Source: Dethiothermospora halolimnae (GTDB taxonomy: Bacteria > Bacillota > Clostridia > Tissierellales > VENL01). From it: a DNA stretch of 8,123 bases. The stretch lies in the NCBI RefSeq assembly GCF_037577855.1, contig NZ_JBAKFX010000091.1:1-8123 (forward strand). The letters are read 5' to 3'. Positions 5,944-8,123 of this stretch are shown here, in pieces; the first letter of the stretch is position 1, and each line of letters begins with the position of its first letter. Position numbers and translations under genes: made by a program. The notes beneath the pieces are model-generated. The model did no database searches, was not told the origin of the DNA, and saw only the letters and a list, made by a program, of their open reading frames with translations.

Positions 5944-7027
5944 TTACCTTCTCATCCCTTCTTTTCTGTAATAAATCTATAAAAGCTTCTAGCCTTGTTA
6001 AGTAACCTGCTTCTCCAGTCATTTCATCTACTACTAAAGTCATAATAGGAATATTAAAATCCTTTTCTATAGTAGGCAATATACTCTCAGCCACGATTTC
6101 CGGCATACAAGTTAATGGCAATATTTGTATAATGCCATCATACCCATCCTTGGCATATATTACAGAACTCCCAATAGTTTCTCTACCATGACCTCCTACT
6201 AGGGTACTTAAATATGGTTTTGCCTCTTTCCACTTTCTTTTTTCTTCCCTAGAACCAATTGGTCCCGGATATAGATGATGCTTTACCCAGGTAGAGGTAT
6301 CTAGAGATGTATCCACTTCAACTCCTAAATGGCCTAACTTTTTTTCTACTTCTAAGTTTACAAAGGGTTCAATTATGGAGTATATTTCTCCCACTATTCC
6401 AACTTTTATAACATCCTTGTTTTTATCAATCTTAACTTTGTTCATTTTATATTCAGTCTCTTTTATAAGATTTAATATCTCTTTAAATCCATGAACCCTA
6501 TCGATATTGTTAAAATAATTGTCCATTATCATATCTACTTCGTAACTATTATGAGCCTTTGCCCTAACTTTGTTTGATAGCCTCTTTAAATTATCTGCTG
6601 CCTCCATCACTTTAGACCCTTTATACAAACTATTAACTATTTTAAAAGCATTTTTAGTATTGGCAGCCTTTAATATTCTTTTAATAAACTTCATATAGTT
6701 ACCGTCTGGTGGGTCAAAAACTATAATATTCACATCATATCCCAAGTCATTTAATATTTCCTGTTCTATTACTGAATAAAACCCAAATCTACAGGGACCA
6801 CAGCTTCCTGTGATTATTATTGTATCGGCTCCCTTTTCTATACTTTCTATATAGTTTCCTATATTTATTTTCAATGGAAGACATATGGTTTCAGGTGAAT
6901 ATTTTGTCCCCAACTCAAGGGTTTTTTTACTACATCTAGGAGGCAATATCACTTCATTTCCCAAGTCTTCTAATAAGGCTTTAACTGCTATATATGTATT
7001 ACCCATGTGTGGAAATGTTATTTTCAT
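5918..7027 (-). CDS. COG3581-type protein, putative electron-accepting partner of the BadF-type ATPase
   Basis: The 369-residue soluble protein corresponds to the part that follows the activase and DUF2229 domains in the large fused 'CoA-dehydratase activase' proteins; that recognition is from memory of the family. Five cysteines are visible: C32, C49 (E-T-I-C-L-P-L-K), C76 and C79 (T-G-S-C-G-P-C-R-F-G), and C307 (L-P-L-T-C-M-P-E-I). They are plausible iron-sulfur ligands. The C-terminus carries D-E-M-T-G-E-A-G (334-341) followed by T-R-L-E-A-F-I-D. The same motif occurs in the preceding gene product, so the two are paralogues and may form a heterodimer. The ATG has GGAGG 7 nt upstream and overlaps the previous gene by 29 nt. 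The gene in turn overlaps the ATPase gene by 26 nt. The fold recalls HgdB-like dehydratase subunits, but substrate and reaction are unknown. Confidence 0.85.
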   Translation of the reverse strand: MKITFPHMGNTYIAVKALLEDLGNEVILPPRCSKKTLELGTKYSPETICLPLKINIGNYIESIEKGADTIIITGSCGPCRFGFYSVIEQEILNDLGYDVNIIVFDPPDGNYMKFIKRILKAANTKNAFKIVNSLYKGSKVMEAADNLKRLSNKVRAKAHNSYEVDMIMDNYFNNIDRVHGFKEILNLIKETEYKMNKVKIDKNKDVIKVGIVGEIYSIIEPFVNLEVEKKLGHLGVEVDTSLDTSTWVKHHLYPGPIGSREEKRKWKEAKPYLSTLVGGHGRETIGSSVIYAKDGYDGIIQILPLTCMPEIVAESILPTIEKDFNIPIMTLVVDEMTGEAGYLTRLEAFIDLLQKRRDEKVNERVLSRR

Positions 7028-7994
7028 AATCTAGCCTCCATCTAATCATATCTACAAATGCTTCTAATCTTGTATTTACTCCTGCTTCTCCCGTATGTTC
7101 ATCTAAAGTTAGTAGGGTAAATGGTAGTTTTTCTTTCCGTGCCTTTCTTTCAACCAAATCTATTAAAATAGAGTCTAAGCCACATCCAAAAGAGGAAACA
7201 TATATTATTCCATCGACCTTTCTTTCTTCTATAACATTAAATGCCGATCCTACTATCTTTCTACCAAAACTCCAAAACATTCTTTTAGGAAGTTTTGAAG
7301 CATGATAATTAATTTTATCTATATTTATCATCTCTGAAGTTAATACGTTTATATTTTGTTTATGTAACTTGTCAATTAGCTTCATACTAATATGGTCATC
7401 GTATATATTATATGGATGACCCAATACAAGTAAATTTAATTTGTTCTTATCTTTTTTTATGTCCTTTAACGACTCATTATACATCTTTATAGCATCTATA
7501 GGTACTACACCTCTACCTATTAGATTCAAATATTTTTTATAACTATCAACAGCTTTACTATAAGCAGAAGTTATTTTAAAACCATTTATAGTAAAATGTT
7601 TCCCAGTTTTTATTATTGTAGGTATCAAGTTTGAGTTTGATTTATGTAAGTTAATCTCTACATCAATAATAGGTGGTAATCCTTTAATTGAATTTTTTAT
7701 CATCTCAGGAAGTCCAAGAAATTTAGGACAAATATACTCTTTTTTATGTACACTTATTATTTTAGGTATAAATAAATAATCTACCTTATCCTTTAAATCA
7801 CATACATGACCATGGTAAACCTTGACAGGCAAACAGGCTTCATCTACACAATTTGAGACTCCTTGATCTAAAATTTTTTTGTTTGTTTTATTAGACAGTA
7901 CAACTTCTGCCCCGAGGTTATTAAAGAACTCCTTCCATAAAGGATAATAATCATAAAAAAGAAGTCCTTGGGGAATCCCAACTTTATAAGACAT
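6999..7994 (-). CDS. DUF2229/COG3580-type protein (CoA-dehydratase activase-related), putative electron-accepting subunit
   Basis: First gene of the operon, encoding a soluble protein of 331 residues from the ATG at 7994. An adjacent ATG at 7997 would add one Met. AGGAGG (8006-8001) is 6 nt from the former but only 3 nt from the latter, so I favour 7994. The opening K-V-G-I-P-Q-G-L-L-F-Y-D-Y-Y-P-L-W is typical of DUF2229 (PF09989). Counting from the chosen start, cysteines are C49, C54 (E-A-C-L-P-V-K), C65, C89 (Y-I-C-P-K-F) and C271 (S-F-G-C-G-L-D). C54, C89 and C271 line up with the C49, C76/C79 and C307 regions of the next gene product. The end carries L-D-E-H-T-G-E-A-G-V-N-T-R-L-E-A-F-V-D. 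Its role as acceptor of electrons from the ATPase is inferred from operon and fused-protein context; the substrate is unknown. Confidence 0.85.
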   Translation of the reverse strand: MSYKVGIPQGLLFYDYYPLWKEFFNNLGAEVVLSNKTNKKILDQGVSNCVDEACLPVKVYHGHVCDLKDKVDYLFIPKIISVHKKEYICPKFLGLPEMIKNSIKGLPPIIDVEINLHKSNSNLIPTIIKTGKHFTINGFKITSAYSKAVDSYKKYLNLIGRGVVPIDAIKMYNESLKDIKKDKNKLNLLVLGHPYNIYDDHISMKLIDKLHKQNINVLTSEMINIDKINYHASKLPKRMFWSFGRKIVGSAFNVIEERKVDGIIYVSSFGCGLDSILIDLVERKARKEKLPFTLLTLDEHTGEAGVNTRLEAFVDMIRWRLDYENNISTHG

Positions 7995-8123
7995 CATATC
8001 CCTCCTCGTATAATATAGTTAGAACATTTGATAGAAAATAAAGTTCTTTTCTACCGAACATTCTCACTAAAAATAACTTCAATATTCATATTCTTAAATA
8101 ACCTTTTAATACAAAACTTATCT
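7995..8123 (-). promoter_or_regulatory. Upstream region of the activase operon with inverted repeat and strong ribosome site
   Basis: The minus strand has GAGGAGGG (8007-8000) just before the first gene. An AT-rich TATATTAT stretch near 8011-8018 could be a -10, but no good -35 goes with it. Further up, TAGAAAA/TTTTCTA (8032-8038 and 8047-8053, 8-nt loop) forms a perfect 7-bp inverted repeat. The word GAACATT occurs twice in the same orientation (8022-8028 and 8056-8062), flanking the repeat. These could be regulator sites. No gene start or end is seen up to the window edge. Confidence 0.35.

Noticed and set aside
4963..7994. Reading the operon as a classical 2-hydroxyglutaryl-CoA dehydratase (hgdCAB)
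   Set aside because: The ATPase fits HgdC, but the other two proteins carry DUF2229/COG3581-type motifs rather than those of the HgdA/HgdB subunits, and no CoA-transferase or dehydrogenase gene is present.
1..8123. CRISPR array, tRNA/rRNA genes, insertion sequences, toxin-antitoxin or phage genes
   Set aside because: No regularly spaced repeats, cloverleaf-like sequences, transposase motifs or terminal repeats were found on reading both strands.

Overview
The window is AT-rich DNA (about 30% GC by eye), with strong GGAGG/GGGGG ribosome binding sites, AT-rich codons and a gene set typical of anaerobic, spore-forming Firmicutes. A member of the Clostridia (Clostridiales or Tissierellales type) is the best guess. 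No rRNA, tRNA, CRISPR array, insertion sequence or phage gene was seen.

Left part (1-2640): two divergent genes share a 0.2-kb intergenic region. One is a minus-strand gene running off the left edge. It encodes a beta-propeller-like protein with an Asp-box, a charged linker and a perfect heptad coiled coil. The other is a plus-strand gene for a 325-residue protein with 19 cysteines and no recognised family. Both could be surface or spore-layer proteins, but that is inference. The plus-strand gene ends in two hairpins, the second a classical terminator.

Middle (2640-4920): minus-strand genes for an HD-GYP cyclic-di-GMP phosphodiesterase with all signature residues, and for two small 'Gate' (nucleoside-recognition, SpmA/SpmB/YjiG-like) membrane proteins. 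The Gate pair carries mirrored HS-x3-ET / HS-x2-EDT motifs and looks like two halves of one transporter. A good extended -10 promoter precedes it.

Right part (4920-8123): a tightly overlapping minus-strand operon. In transcription order it encodes a DUF2229/COG3580-type protein, a COG3581-type protein and a BadF/HgdC-type ATPase, the [4Fe-4S] activator of 2-hydroxyacyl-CoA dehydratases. The first two are paralogues with matching cysteines and a shared C-terminal D-E-x-T-G-E-A-G motif. No canonical dehydratase subunits (HgdA/HgdB) are present. The set reads as an ATP-driven, low-potential reductase of unknown substrate, in split form; in many other organisms the same domains are fused into one protein of about 1,400 residues. 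The operon ends in a perfect 23-bp palindrome that overlaps its last codons. This operon, possibly with the Gate pair behind it, is the best candidate for an uncharacterised biochemical system here.
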